A stretch of DNA of 64,000 nt from Roseomonas nitratireducens. GTDB lineage: Bacteria > Pseudomonadota > Alphaproteobacteria > Acetobacterales > Acetobacteraceae. Position numbers and translations under genes: made by a program. The number at the start of each line of letters is the position of its first letter. Positions within the stretch are counted from its first letter, which is position 1. Positions 17,705 through 26,565 of the stretch are shown in pieces. The stretch spans positions 124,001 to 188,000 of the forward strand of contig NZ_JAGIYZ010000004.1 of assembly GCF_017813355.1 (NCBI RefSeq), given 5' to 3'. Below the pieces are notes generated by a model that made no database searches, was not told the origin of the DNA, and saw nothing but the letters and a program-made list of their open reading frames with translations.

Positions 17705-20026
17705 TCACGCCGCGCGCACGGCCCTGAGGAAGCCCGTGCTGCGGTCCTTGAGCGTCTCGGCGTCGCCGGCCAGCGCGCCGGAGGCGTCCAGGACGGCGGA
17801 GGCGGAGGCGCCGGTGGCGTCGGCGGCGTTGCGGATGCCCTCGATCTTGCGCGCGACCGTGCTGGTCGCGTCGGCGACCTGGGCGGCGGAGCGTGCGATC
17901 TCGCGGGTGGTGGCCCCCTGTTCCTCGACCGCCGCGGCGATCGCGGTGGCGATGTCGGAGGTACGGTCGACGGTGGACCCGATGGCGCGGATGGCGTCCA
18001 CCGCCTGGCTGGTGGCGGCCTGCATCTCGCCGATCTGGCGGCCGATCTCCTCGGTGGCGCGGGCGGTCTGGCCGGCGAGGCTCTTCACCTCGCTCGCCAC
18101 CACAGCGAAGCCCTTGCCCGCCTCGCCGGCGCGGGCGGCCTCGATGGTGGCGTTGAGCGCGAGGAGGTTGGTCTGGCCGGCGATCTCGCCGATCAGGCGG
18201 ACGACGTCGCCGATGCGGGAGGCGGCTTCGGCGAGGCCGCGGACGGTGGCGTCGGTGGCCTTGGCCTCGGCGACCGCCTGGCGGGCGACGTCGGCGGCCT
18301 CGGCGACGCGGCGGGTGATCTCCTCGACGGAGGCGGCCATTTCCTCGGCGGCGGCGGCGACGGCCTGGACGTCCGCGTTCGCTTGCGTGCCGGCCTCGGA
18401 GACGGCGATGGCCTCGCGCCCCGTCTCGGCCGCGGCGGCGGTCAGGGTGCGGGCGGATTGCTGGAGCTGCGCGGCGGCGGCGGCGACGGAGCCGACGACG
18501 GCGCCGATATCGGCCTCGAAGGTGTCGGCCAGGCGCGCCTGGTCGGTCACGCTGTGCCAGGCGAGCATCGCCCCGGCATAGCCGCCGGTCTTGTCGCGGA
18601 CGGCGGAGATGGTCAGGTCGAGCACCTCCCGGCCGAGATGCAGCCGCGCCTTGTGCGGCAGCCTGTCGGGGTCGGCGATGGCGGCGCGGATGCCGGCCGG
18701 GCCCTTGTCGAAGATCTCGACGCTCTGGCCGACCAGGCTCTCGGCGCCGGCGGGCAGCGCGTCGCCGATCGCGCCGACGAGCTCGCGCGACCGGGCATTG
18801 GCGTAGGAGATGCGGAAATCGTTGGCGGGGTCGGCGAGCATGACGCCGAGCGGCATCTGCTCGATGACCTGGCTGCGGCTGAAGGCATCCGCGACCGTGC
18901 CGCGCAGCGCCTCGACGGCGTCGGCGATGCGGCCGATCTCGTCGCGGCGGCCGCGGTCGGGCACGGTCACGGCGGCGTCGCCGCCGGCGATGCGGTCGAG
19001 CGTGCCGGCCAGGCGCCGCAGGGGCGAGCCGATGGACCGCGTCATGACGAAGGCGGACAGCGCGAGCACCAGCGCGATCGCGCCCGCCGCGGCCAGCACG
19101 ACGGTCGCCTGGGTGCTGAGCGACCGGTGGACCGCCTGCGCGGTGATCGCGGTCATCTCGACGACGTGGGTGTTCGCCGCGGCATAGGCGGCGAAGAAGG
19201 CCTCGCGCGCGCGCTCGACCGTCTCGGCGTTGTAGCGGATCAGGGCCGCGCCGGCGTCCATCGTCGCGATGGCGCCGTCGCCCGCTTCCGCGGCGATGGT
19301 GCCGATCCGCTCGAGTTCCTGCTGCACGCGGGGCGCTTCGCCGGCCTGGGAGATGGCGCCGCGCAGATGCACCCGCGCCTGGGCGTTGGCGCGGCGCACG
19401 CGCTGCGCCATCCGCTCGTCGCCGGTGGCCAGGAAGCGCAGCGCGGAGCTGCGCGTGTCGTTGAAGCCCTGGTGGAAGGCGGTGAAGCGCTGCCGCACCT
19501 CGTCCTGCGTGTCGCCCGAAAGGTCGAACTCGATCGTCGCGTTGGCACCCTCGAAGGCCTGGTCGTAGTCCTGCGCGCGCCGCAGGAAGACCTCGTCGCG
19601 CGCCTGGATCACGTTCAGGCGCAGCCGCGCGAGTTCGTTGAGCGCGGCCGCATAGGCGGTGCCGCGCTCGGTGATGGCGGCGATCTGGGTGACGGCGACC
19701 CGGTCGGTCAGCAGCGTGGCGGCGTTCGTCGCCAGCGCCATGCCGCCTTCGAGCGCGCCGGTCGCCGCGTCGCGCAGTTCCTCGATGCGGGCGCGTTCCT
19801 GGGCCGCGACCATCTCGCGCGCCAGCAGCGGCGCCTCGGCCGCGGCCGCGGCGGCCGAGGCGAGCATCGAGCCGCCTTCCGTGACGCGAGTCTGCTCCGT
19901 GATCTTCTCGTCGAGCGCCGCGCCCGTGACGTACATGCTGCCGACGATGGCGCCGACCATGACGAAGGCGACCGCCCCCGAGGTGCCGAGCTTCAGGCCA
20001 ACCGAAAGGTTCAGGAAAGCGCGCAT
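17705..20026 (-). CDS. Methyl-accepting chemotaxis protein, paralog A of a tandem pair
   Basis: A 773-residue chemoreceptor: TM1 near the N-terminus ([20 protein letters not shown] onward), a long helical periplasmic domain with [21 protein letters not shown]2 near residue 320, HAMP, a PAS domain (about 405-510, from [15 protein letters not shown] to [15 protein letters not shown]) and the MCP signalling domain with [20 protein letters not shown]. The last ~285 residues are almost identical to paralog B (20138-22459), while the sensor halves differ, so the two probably respond to different signals through one output. No CheR/CheB pentapeptide is seen at the C-terminus (ends RAVRAA). Confidence 0.92.
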   Translation of the reverse strand: MRAFLNLSVGLKLGTSGAVAFVMVGAIVGSMYVTGAALDEKITEQTRVTEGGSMLASAAAAAAEAPLLAREMVAAQERARIEELRDAATGALEGGMALATNAATLLTDRVAVTQIAAITERGTAYAAALNELARLRLNVIQARDEVFLRRAQDYDQAFEGANATIEFDLSGDTQDEVRQRFTAFHQGFNDTRSSALRFLATGDERMAQRVRRANAQARVHLRGAISQAGEAPRVQQELERIGTIAAEAGDGAIATMDAGAALIRYNAETVERAREAFFAAYAAANTHVVEMTAITAQAVHRSLSTQATVVLAAAGAIALVLALSAFVMTRSIGSPLRRLAGTLDRIAGGDAAVTVPDRGRRDEIGRIADAVEALRGTVADAFSRSQVIEQMPLGVMLADPANDFRISYANARSRELVGAIGDALPAGAESLVGQSVEIFDKGPAGIRAAIADPDRLPHKARLHLGREVLDLTISAVRDKTGGYAGAMLAWHSVTDQARLADTFEADIGAVVGSVAAAAAQLQQSARTLTAAAAETGREAIAVSEAGTQANADVQAVAAAAEEMAASVEEITRRVAEAADVARQAVAEAKATDATVRGLAEAASRIGDVVRLIGEIAGQTNLLALNATIEAARAGEAGKGFAVVASEVKSLAGQTARATEEIGRQIGEMQAATSQAVDAIRAIGSTVDRTSDIATAIAAAVEEQGATTREIARSAAQVADATSTVARKIEGIRNAADATGASASAVLDASGALAGDAETLKDRSTGFLRAVRAA

Positions 20027-20095
20027 GTCTTCCTCGCAAGCGATAGAGGGCCGAAGTCTCGCTTTGTCGTCTTAAGTCGCGATGAAACGGGCCGG

Positions 20096-20131
20096 CCGGA
20101 TGCGCGAATTCGGATGGAATTCCGCATCCGG
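20096..20131 (-). terminator. Strong hairpin downstream of chemoreceptor paralog B
   Basis: CCGGATGCG (20096-20104) pairs with CGCATCCGG (20123-20131), and inside it GAATTC (20106-20111) pairs with GAATTC (20117-20122) around a GGATG loop, leaving one bulged C. It lies just after the stop at 20138 and upstream of paralog A. A short T-rich stretch follows on the minus strand. Confidence 0.5.
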
Positions 20132-20137
20132 ATCGTT

Positions 20138-22459
20138 TCACGCCGCGCGCACGGCCCTGAGGAAGCCCGTGCTGCGGTCCTTGAGCGTCTCGGCGTCGCC
20201 GGCCAGCGCGCCGGAGGCGTCGAGCACGGCGGAAGCGGAGGCGCCGGTGGCGTCGGCGGCGTTGCGGATGCCCTCGATCTTGCGCGCCACGGTGCTGGTC
20301 GCGTCGGCGACCTGGGTGGCGGAGCGTGCGATCTCGCGGGTGGTGGCCCCCTGTTCCTCGACCGCCGCGGCGATGGCGGTGGCGATGTCGGAGGTACGGT
20401 CGACGGTGGATCCGATGGCGCGGATGGCGTCCACCGCCTGGCTGGTGGCGGCCTGCATCTCGCCGATCTGGCGGCCGATCTCCTCGGTGGCGCGGGCGGT
20501 CTGGCCGGCGAGGCTCTTCACCTCGCTCGCCACGACGGCGAAGCCCTTGCCCGCTTCGCCGGCGCGCGCCGCCTCGATGGTGGCGTTGAGCGCGAGGAGG
20601 TTGGTCTGGCCGGCGATCTCGCCGATCAGGCGGACGACGTCGCCGATGCGGGACGCGGCTTCGGCGAGGCCGCGGACGGTGGTGTCGGTGGCCTTGGCCT
20701 CGGCGACCGCCTGGCGGGCGACGTCGGCGGCCTCGGCGACGCGGCGGGTGATCTCCTCGACGGAGGCGGCCATTTCCTCGGCGGCGGCGGCGACGGCCTG
20801 GACGTCTGCGTTCGCCTGCGTGCCGGCCTCGGAGACGGCGATGGCCTCGCGGCCCGTCTCGGCGGCGGCGGCAGTCAGCGTGCGGGCGGATTGCTGGAGC
20901 TGGGCCGCGGCGGCGGCGACGGAGCCGACGACGGCGCCGATATCGGCCTCGAAGGTGTCGGCCAGGCGCGCCTGCTCGGTCGCGCGATGCCAGGCGAGCA
21001 TCGCGCCGGCATAGCCGCCGGCCGCGTCGCGCACCGCGGAGATGTTCAGGTCGAGCACCTCGGCGCCGAACCTGATGCGCGCCTTGTGCGGCAGGTTGGC
21101 CGGGTCGGAGAGCAGCGCGCGGATGCGGGCCGGCCCCTTGTGGAAGATGTCGATGCTCTGGCCGACCAGCGCCTCGGCCGTGACCGGCATCTGGTCTTCC
21201 ATGCTGCGGAACAGGCGCATCGATTCGGCATTGGCGTAGGAGATGCGGAACTCGTTGTGCGGATCGGCGAGCATGACGCCGAGCGGCATCTGCTCGATGA
21301 TCTGGCTGCGGCTGAAGGCATCCGCGACCGTGCCGCGCAGCGCCTCGACGGCGTCGGCGATGCGGCCGATCTCGTCGCGGCGGCCGCGGTCGGGCACCTC
21401 GACGCCGGATTCGCCGCCGGCGATCCGGTCGAGCGTGCCGGCCAGGCGCCGCAGCGGCGAGCCGATGGACCGCGCCATGACGAAGGCCGACAGCGCGAGC
21501 ACCAGCGCGATCGCGCCCGCGGTGGCGAGGCCGACGCGTTCCTGCCGCACGAGCGCCGCGCTGACCGCGCCGAAGGATGCCTCGTCGATCTCGGCGATCT
21601 TGCGCTCCGCATCCTCGAAGGCGGCGATCAGGGCGCTGCGCGCCTCGGATGCGCGGCCTTCCAGCAAGTCGTTCAGCGCACGGCCCTGGTCGATGGTGGC
21701 GACGGCGCCTTCGCCGGCCTCGGTCGCGATCGCGGCGATCCGGGAAAGCTCCTCGGCGGCGCGCGGCGTCGCCTCCGCCTGCGTGATGGCGCCGCGCAGA
21801 TGCACGCGCGCCTGGGCGTTGGCCCGGCGCACGCGCTGCGCCATCCGCTCGTCGCCGGTGGCGAGGTAGCGCAGCGCCGAGGCGCGCATGTCGTTGAATC
21901 CCTGGTGGAAGGCGACGAAGCGGGTGCGCACTTCCTCCCGCGCCTCGGTCGGGATGTCGAACTCGATCGTCGCGTTGGCGCCCTCGAAGGCCTGGTCGTA
22001 GTCCTGCGCGCGGCGCAGGAAGGCCTCGTCGCGCGCCTGGATGACGGCGCGGCGCAGGCGCGCCATTTCTTCGAGCACGGTGCCGAAGGCCTCGGCGCGG
22101 CGGACCGCCTCGGCAAGGATGCGGCTGGCATCGGGGTTGCCGATGTCGGGATCGGCCTGCCGGGTCAGTTCGATCGTCCGCGCCACATTGGCCTGGGCGG
22201 CGGTGAGCGCGGCGCCGACCGCGTCCGTGGTCTGGGCGATGGCGATGCGCTGGGCGAGCAGCGGCGCCTCCGCGACCGTCCGCTGCGCCAGCGCCAGCGT
22301 CTCCGCCCCCTGGTCGATGCGGCCCTCCTTGCGGACCAGCGCGTCGATGGCCGAGCCCGTGATGTGCATGCTGGCGACGATGCCGCCGACCATGGCAAGG
22401 GCGACCCCGCCGGAAATGGCCAGTTTCCGCCCGACGGACAGGTTGAGGAACAGACGCAT
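20138..22459 (-). CDS. Methyl-accepting chemotaxis protein, paralog B of a tandem pair
   Basis: A 773-residue chemoreceptor with the same architecture as its downstream neighbour: TM1, four-helix-type periplasmic sensor, TM2, HAMP, cytoplasmic PAS (from [16 protein letters not shown]) and MCP signalling domain. The sensor shares blocks with paralog A ([40 protein letters not shown]) but diverges elsewhere, for example [20 protein letters not shown]. In the final ~285 residues I count about two differences. This suggests duplication followed by gene conversion of the output half. The two copies are the same length. A strong hairpin separates the genes. Confidence 0.92.
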   Translation of the reverse strand: MRLFLNLSVGRKLAISGGVALAMVGGIVASMHITGSAIDALVRKEGRIDQGAETLALAQRTVAEAPLLAQRIAIAQTTDAVGAALTAAQANVARTIELTRQADPDIGNPDASRILAEAVRRAEAFGTVLEEMARLRRAVIQARDEAFLRRAQDYDQAFEGANATIEFDIPTEAREEVRTRFVAFHQGFNDMRASALRYLATGDERMAQRVRRANAQARVHLRGAITQAEATPRAAEELSRIAAIATEAGEGAVATIDQGRALNDLLEGRASEARSALIAAFEDAERKIAEIDEASFGAVSAALVRQERVGLATAGAIALVLALSAFVMARSIGSPLRRLAGTLDRIAGGESGVEVPDRGRRDEIGRIADAVEALRGTVADAFSRSQIIEQMPLGVMLADPHNEFRISYANAESMRLFRSMEDQMPVTAEALVGQSIDIFHKGPARIRALLSDPANLPHKARIRFGAEVLDLNISAVRDAAGGYAGAMLAWHRATEQARLADTFEADIGAVVGSVAAAAAQLQQSARTLTAAAAETGREAIAVSEAGTQANADVQAVAAAAEEMAASVEEITRRVAEAADVARQAVAEAKATDTTVRGLAEAASRIGDVVRLIGEIAGQTNLLALNATIEAARAGEAGKGFAVVASEVKSLAGQTARATEEIGRQIGEMQAATSQAVDAIRAIGSTVDRTSDIATAIAAAVEEQGATTREIARSATQVADATSTVARKIEGIRNAADATGASASAVLDASGALAGDAETLKDRSTGFLRAVRAA

Positions 22460-22506
22460 CGCGACCTCGGCGAATGTTAGGTTGCCGAGACGATACGCGG
22501 TCCGAC

Positions 22507-23169
22507 TTAAGCCGGGGTGAAGGGCTCCGCCTCACGAGTCCGCCAGCCCCGGCCGAACAGCCCGAAGCCCAGCACGACCAGCAGCGCGCTGCCGCCATGC
22601 CACGCAAGGACCATCGCCGCGGCGTCCAGGTGGTGGAACACCGACAGGCCGGCCGCGCTCAGCGCCGCGCCCGCCAGCCCGCCCAGCATCGCGACCGGCA
22701 CGGGCCGCAGCGGCCCCGCATGGCGCAGCATCCACACCAGCGAGACCGCGAGCGGCACGCCCATCAGCACCACGAAGCGGAAGCAGCCCCAGGATGTGCC
22801 GAGCACCAGCGCCTGCGGCCCGATGCGCGCGACATCGTCGAGGCAGCCGAAGCCGAGCGTCGCCACCCAGGCGACCGCCGCCGGGACCGGCAGCAGCGCC
22901 CATCGCGGCGAGCGGTCGGGCAGCGCGAGTTCGAAGGCCGCGACCGCGGCGAGCACGCCGGTCGCGACGGCGAATAGCAGCTGCGCCCCCTCATGCGTGC
23001 GCGACAGCCGCTCCATCAGGTCGTGCCGCGGCCCGAAGGCCAGGATGGCGGCGCCGAGCAGCACGGCCGCGAAGGCCAGCCAGGCGGCGCAGCGGCGCAG
23101 CGGCGGGCCGAGCGGCCGAACCGGGCGGAGGTCCTCGGCCAGCCGGCCGATCAGGTCCTCGGTCCTCAT
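22507..23169 (-). CDS. NrsF family (DUF1109) membrane anti-sigma factor
   Basis: A 220-residue protein with six predicted membrane helices and the DUF1109 start [20 protein letters not shown]. NrsF proteins are the anti-sigma partners of SigF-type ECF sigma factors, studied in Caulobacter, where conserved Cys residues take part in sensing heavy-metal and oxidative stress. A Cys in GFGCLDDV and another in TSWGCFRFV are visible. The ATG at 23169 overlaps the stop of the ECF sigma gene as ATGA, which supports the pairing. Which stress it senses here is not known. Confidence 0.88.
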   Translation of the reverse strand: MRTEDLIGRLAEDLRPVRPLGPPLRRCAAWLAFAAVLLGAAILAFGPRHDLMERLSRTHEGAQLLFAVATGVLAAVAAFELALPDRSPRWALLPVPAAVAWVATLGFGCLDDVARIGPQALVLGTSWGCFRFVVLMGVPLAVSLVWMLRHAGPLRPVPVAMLGGLAGAALSAAGLSVFHHLDAAAMVLAWHGGSALLVVLGFGLFGRGWRTREAEPFTPA

Positions 23170-23753
23170 CGGTCATCCTCCACGCCGAAGCGTCGGCGGA
23201 GCGTCTTGAGCGCGCGGTGCGTCGCGACCTTCAGCGCGCCGACCGACAGGCCGGACCGCGCCGCCGCCTCGGCCAGGGGCAGGTCCTCGAGCTTGGCGAG
23301 GCGCAGCGCGGTGCGCTGGCTTTCCGGCAGTTCCGCGACCGCCTCGCGCAGCTGGCGGCCGGCGATGCGGTCCTCGCCCGTCTCGCCGGCCGGGGCGGCG
23401 AGCGTCGCCGCATGGTCCTCGATGGGGCTTTCCCGGCCCGCGCCGCGGCCGTGGCGGCGCAGCCGGTCGATGCAGCGCCGTTCCGCGATGGCGGCGATCC
23501 AGGGGCGGGCGGGGCGCGAGGGGTCGTAGGTGGCGAGCATGCGGTGGATCGTCAGCAGCGTGTCCTGGACGGCGTCCTCGGCCTCGGCCGCATCGCGGAT
23601 GCGACGCCGCGCGATGGCGCGCAGCAGCGGCAGGCAGTCCCGCAGCAGCCGGTCATAGGCCCGCCGGTCGCCGGCCTGCGCCGCGGCCAGCCATCCGTCC
23701 CACGCACCGCCATCGATCGCCACGCGTCCTCCCGCCCGGTCCGCGCGCAGCAT
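23166..23753 (-). CDS. ECF RNA polymerase sigma factor, SigF/NrsF type
   Basis: A ~195-residue extracytoplasmic-function sigma factor. Region 2 is visible as EAEDAVQDTLLTIHRMLATY with RPWIAAIAERRCIDRLRRHG (promoter melting and -10 recognition), and region 4 as ELPESQRTALRLAKLEDLPL followed by AAARSGLSVGALKVATHRAL, the -35 helix-turn-helix. It overlaps nrsF by four bases and is presumably held at the membrane by it. The start is uncertain: ATG 23753 (MLRADRAGG) is chosen; ATG 23816 would overlap the opgC stop, and a GTG at 23723 is also possible. Confidence 0.88.
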   Translation of the reverse strand: MLRADRAGGRVAIDGGAWDGWLAAAQAGDRRAYDRLLRDCLPLLRAIARRRIRDAAEAEDAVQDTLLTIHRMLATYDPSRPARPWIAAIAERRCIDRLRRHGRGAGRESPIEDHAATLAAPAGETGEDRIAGRQLREAVAELPESQRTALRLAKLEDLPLAEAAARSGLSVGALKVATHRALKTLRRRFGVEDDR

Positions 23754-23812
23754 AGGCGCTGCCGCGCGGGTCCCGAAACCACGCGCGCAGCCCGGCAGGC
23801 CGATGGCCGCGC

Positions 23813-24934
23813 TCATCGGGCGGCGACCGCGGGCCGCAGGCGGCGACGATCCGCGGCCAGCGCGTAGCCGACCAGCATCGCCACGCCCGCGACCGTCAGC
23901 ACCGGGTCGAGCCAGGGCAGGCCGGGATGCAGCCGCAGCAGCGCCGTCACCATCCAGGACAGGAACAGGCCGAGTCCGAACACGTGCAGGCTGTGCCGAC
24001 CCACCGCGGCGAGCGCCGCCGCCGCCGGATGGCGCATCCAGGGCGCCTCCCGCGGCACCAGCACGGCGACGAGGTAGGCCAGCGCCAGGCCGTGCAGCAG
24101 CGCGACCGGCCCGAGATGGGTCTTGCCCGCCAGCGTCCAGAGCGTCTCGACATCGAGCCCGGCGCCGAACCGTTCCGCCACCCGCTGCGCGAGGCCGAGC
24201 AGCAGGATCGCGGCCGCGGCCAGCACCGCCCAGCCGCGCCGGCGCACCGCCGCGCCGGTCAGCAGCGCCGCGCGGCCGCAGACGGCGCCGATCATGAAGA
24301 CGAATTGCCAGGCGAGCGGGTCGAGCCCCGTCGGCAGCCAGGACCAGTACGACCAGACACCTGCCTGCACCCCCGCCCAGAGCAGCCCGGGGACGACCAG
24401 CGCCGCCGCGCCGAAGCGGTCGACCAGCCACAGGAAGCCCGGCAGCGCCAGCATCGACAGGATGAAGACCGGCAGGATGTCGATGTAGTTCGGCATGTAG
24501 AGCAGCAGCGCCGCGCCCGGCAGCGCCCACCAGGGCCGCTCGGCCAGCATCCGCCAGCCGAGGCGGTCGACCTCCCCTTCCAGCGGCATCGCCATCCCGG
24601 CCCAGAGGATCATCGCCCCGAAGATAGCGAAGAGGACCAGGTGGAAGCGCCACAGCCGGGCCGCGCGGCCCCACATGTCCCGCGCCGCCGCGCCCGCCCC
24701 GTCGCGCCGCGCCTTCAGCGTGTGGACCGAGCCGAGCACCAGCCCGGACAGGAACAGGAACTGCTCCGAACTGTCCGACAGCCCCCAGGCGGCATGGATG
24801 CCATGGGCGCCGAACCAGGTGCCGACCGCATGGGCGCCGAAGATCGAGAGCTGCAGCCAGCCGCGCAGGATGTCGAGCCGCGGGTCGCGCGGCGGGCGGG
24901 GCAGGGGCGGGGCTGCCGTCTCGGTCGGGGCCAT
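23813..24934 (-). CDS. OpgC-type membrane acyltransferase
   Basis: A 373-residue multi-pass membrane protein of the OpgC family. The signature RDPRLDILRGWLQLSIFGAH near the N-terminus and SSEQFLFLSGLVLGSV are typical of OpgC/acyltransferase-3-like proteins, which add succinyl groups to osmoregulated periplasmic glucans. About ten helices are evident. No opgG/opgH glucan genes lie in the window. It is transcribed in the same direction as the sigma/anti-sigma pair and may belong to its transcript; the gap to the chosen sigma start is 59 bp. Confidence 0.82.
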   Translation of the reverse strand: MAPTETAAPPLPRPPRDPRLDILRGWLQLSIFGAHAVGTWFGAHGIHAAWGLSDSSEQFLFLSGLVLGSVHTLKARRDGAGAAARDMWGRAARLWRFHLVLFAIFGAMILWAGMAMPLEGEVDRLGWRMLAERPWWALPGAALLLYMPNYIDILPVFILSMLALPGFLWLVDRFGAAALVVPGLLWAGVQAGVWSYWSWLPTGLDPLAWQFVFMIGAVCGRAALLTGAAVRRRGWAVLAAAAILLLGLAQRVAERFGAGLDVETLWTLAGKTHLGPVALLHGLALAYLVAVLVPREAPWMRHPAAAALAAVGRHSLHVFGLGLFLSWMVTALLRLHPGLPWLDPVLTVAGVAMLVGYALAADRRRLRPAVAAR

Positions 24935-25046
24935 GGCGGGTCTCCGGGGCGGGACCGCCCCGCCTGCCGGGTGCTTTCGCGCCCCGCGCCGCCCCGGTTA
25001 CGCGGAGGCCCTTGCCGACTCGGCACCGGTCGCGGGATGGAGAGGC

Positions 25047-25472
25047 GTGCTCCACCTCATCAAGCTCTCGGTCGGCCCCAAGGACGTCGCGCAGCTGGCG
25101 GCGATCCAGAAGGAACGCCTGCGCACCGACCCGCCGCTGCGCGCCTGGACGCGCATGTTCCCCAAGCGGATCGAGGAGGTCTGCGCCGGCGGCTCGATCT
25201 ACTGGGTGGTGGCGGGCTTCGTTCGCGTGCGGCAGCGCATCCTCGAGATCCGGGAGGAGGAATGGGACGACGGCACGCCCTGCGCGGCGCTCGTCCTCGA
25301 CCCCACCCTGGTGCTGGTGGAAGCGCGCCCCATGAAGCCCTTCCAGGGCTGGCGCTACCTGAAGCCGGAGGAAGCGCCGGCGGACGTGTCCCGCGAACGG
25401 CCCGCGCCGGTCGGGCTGGAACTCCTGCCGCCGAAGCTGCGGCGGGACCTCGCGGAACTCTGCCTGATCTGA
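25047..25472 (+). CDS. DUF1489 family protein
   Basis: A 141-residue cytosolic protein of the DUF1489 family, restricted mainly to alphaproteobacteria and of unknown function. The GTG start at 25047 gives the family N-terminus VLHLIKLSVGPKDVAQL; a nearby ATG at 25037 is out of frame. Conserved patches visible are WTRMFPKRIEEV, GSIYWVVAGFVRVRQRI and KPFQGWRYLKPEEAPAD. It is divergent from opgC, with a 112-bp gap lacking a clear promoter, and converges on the hyf-like operon. Nothing in the context suggests a role. Confidence 0.85.
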   Translation: MLHLIKLSVGPKDVAQLAAIQKERLRTDPPLRAWTRMFPKRIEEVCAGGSIYWVVAGFVRVRQRILEIREEEWDDGTPCAALVLDPTLVLVEARPMKPFQGWRYLKPEEAPADVSRERPAPVGLELLPPKLRRDLAELCLI

Positions 25473-25569
25473 GGCCTTGCCCCGGGGCCATGCCCCCAGC
25501 CGGGTTGCCGGAAATTAAGGTGCCTGCCACGCGGCGGAGAGGCTGGGCCTGCCAGTTTCCATGATGTCG

Positions 25570-25654
25570 CAGCGGCTTATTCCCGGCAGGCCGCTGCCCG
25601 ACTGGCCTTCCCTCGGGAATGGCCCGTGGGCCGGCTGGAGCAATCCGGCCGGCC
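25570..25654. terminator. Two hairpins in the convergent gap before hyfI
   Basis: CAGCGGC (25570-25576) pairs with GCCGCTG (25590-25596), and GGCCGG (25629-25634) pairs with CCGGCC (25645-25650). The second is followed on the plus strand by CTACTTTTG, a U-tract after DUF1489 transcription, so it may act in both directions. The 182-bp gap holds nothing else recognisable. Confidence 0.45.
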
Positions 25655-26185
25655 CTACTTTTGTCCGGATGCCTCCGCTTCCAGCAGCGCCAGCAGCCCT
25701 TCCAGCAATTGCTCGGGCGAAGGCGGGCAGCCGGGGATCAGCAGGTCCACCGGCAGCACCGCGCCGGCGCCGCCTTCCACCGCGTAGGATCCCTTGAAGA
25801 CGCCGCCATCCACGGCGCAATCCCCCGCGGCGACCACCCAGCGCGGTTCCGGCGTGCAGGCCAGCGCGCGCTCCATCGCCTCCCGCATGTTGCGGCAGGC
25901 GGGGCCGGTGACGAGCAGCACGTCGGCATGCCGGGGCGAGGCGACGAAGCGCAGCCCGAAGCGTTCCAGGTCGTAGGCGACGTTCTGCAGCGCGTTCACT
26001 TCCAGTTCGCAGCCGTTGCAGGACCCGCTGTCGACCTCCCGGATCGCCAGGCTGCGGCCAAGCCGCCCGCGCGCGGTCGCGGCCAGGCGCTCGGCCAGCG
26101 CGGCGACGGTGGGCTGCGGCACCGCGGGCGCGGCATCGGTCAGCGGGCGCCCGACCAGGGCGCGGGCGAGGCGCGGCCAGAGCAT
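25655..26185 (-). CDS. hyfI: Hydrogenase-4/complex I small-subunit-like protein (HyfI/NuoB-like)
   Basis: A 176-residue NuoB/HycG/HyfI homologue carrying the proximal N2-like [4Fe-4S] cluster. Ligands are visible at Cys56 and Cys59 (SGSCNGCELEV), Cys123 (GDCAVDGG) and Cys153 (PGCPPSPEQL). The CxxC spacing is of the hydrogenase type; complex I NuoB has adjacent cysteines. It is the last gene of the hyf-like operon and overlaps the VOC gene by one base (TGATG). Since the large subunit lacks Ni-Fe ligands, this cluster should pass electrons to or from a different site, perhaps a quinone-like pocket. Confidence 0.88.
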   Translation of the reverse strand: MLWPRLARALVGRPLTDAAPAVPQPTVAALAERLAATARGRLGRSLAIREVDSGSCNGCELEVNALQNVAYDLERFGLRFVASPRHADVLLVTGPACRNMREAMERALACTPEPRWVVAAGDCAVDGGVFKGSYAVEGGAGAVLPVDLLIPGCPPSPEQLLEGLLALLEAEASGQK

Positions 26186-26565
26186 CAGTCGCAGGCCTCC
26201 ATCCGTTCCGAGAACACCAGGCTGTTGCCGAAGGGATCGACGACGTCCATGTCCCGCCAGCCCCAGGGGCGATCCTCGATCGCCGGCCGCGCGTGGCGAT
26301 AGTCCTTCGCGACCAGCGCGTCGTGGAAGGCCGCGATCCCGGTCATCCGCAAGATGATCTTCGCCCCCGGCGTGCCGTCGCCGTGATGCTCGCTGAGGAA
26401 CAGCAGCAGATCGCCGCGCGAGACCTGCACGAAGGCCGGCAGGCCCGGCTCGAACCGATGCTCCCAGTCCCAGGAGAAGCCGAGGAAGCCTTCGTAGAAG
26501 TCCCGCGCCTTCGCCAGATCGAGGATGCGCAGGACCGGGATCGCGCGCTCGAAGGCCGGGGTCAC
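26185..26565 (-). CDS. Glyoxalase/bleomycin-resistance (VOC) superfamily protein
   Basis: A 126-residue vicinal-oxygen-chelate fold protein beginning VTPAFERAIPVLRILDLAKA, with ARDFYEGFLGFSWDWEHRFE and MDVVDPFGNSLVFSER as the two beta-alpha-beta modules. It resembles the Ble-like ligand-binding branch; the first metal-ligand His of true glyoxalases is not seen in the opening strand, so metal catalysis is doubtful. It is inserted between the large- and small-subunit genes of the hyf-like complex. The GTG start overlaps the hyfG stop as GTGA, and its stop overlaps hyfI as TGATG. Such tight coupling suggests functional linkage, though a resistance role cannot be excluded. Confidence 0.85.
   Translation of the reverse strand: MTPAFERAIPVLRILDLAKARDFYEGFLGFSWDWEHRFEPGLPAFVQVSRGDLLLFLSEHHGDGTPGAKIILRMTGIAAFHDALVAKDYRHARPAIEDRPWGWRDMDVVDPFGNSLVFSERMEACD

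Noticed and set aside
16649-22480. A 1943-codon open frame on the plus strand opposite the chemoreceptors
   Set aside because: Antisense shadow in high-GC DNA; the translation is low-complexity Arg/Ala/Gly and mirrors the repeats of the real MCP genes.
17691-22607. A 1638-codon minus-strand frame spanning two chemoreceptors
   Set aside because: Out of frame with both MCPs; composition is Arg/Gly-rich and has no recognisable domain.
26185-26565. Bleomycin resistance determinant
   Set aside because: The VOC fold fits, but operon coupling to hyfG and hyfI gives no support for a resistance role.
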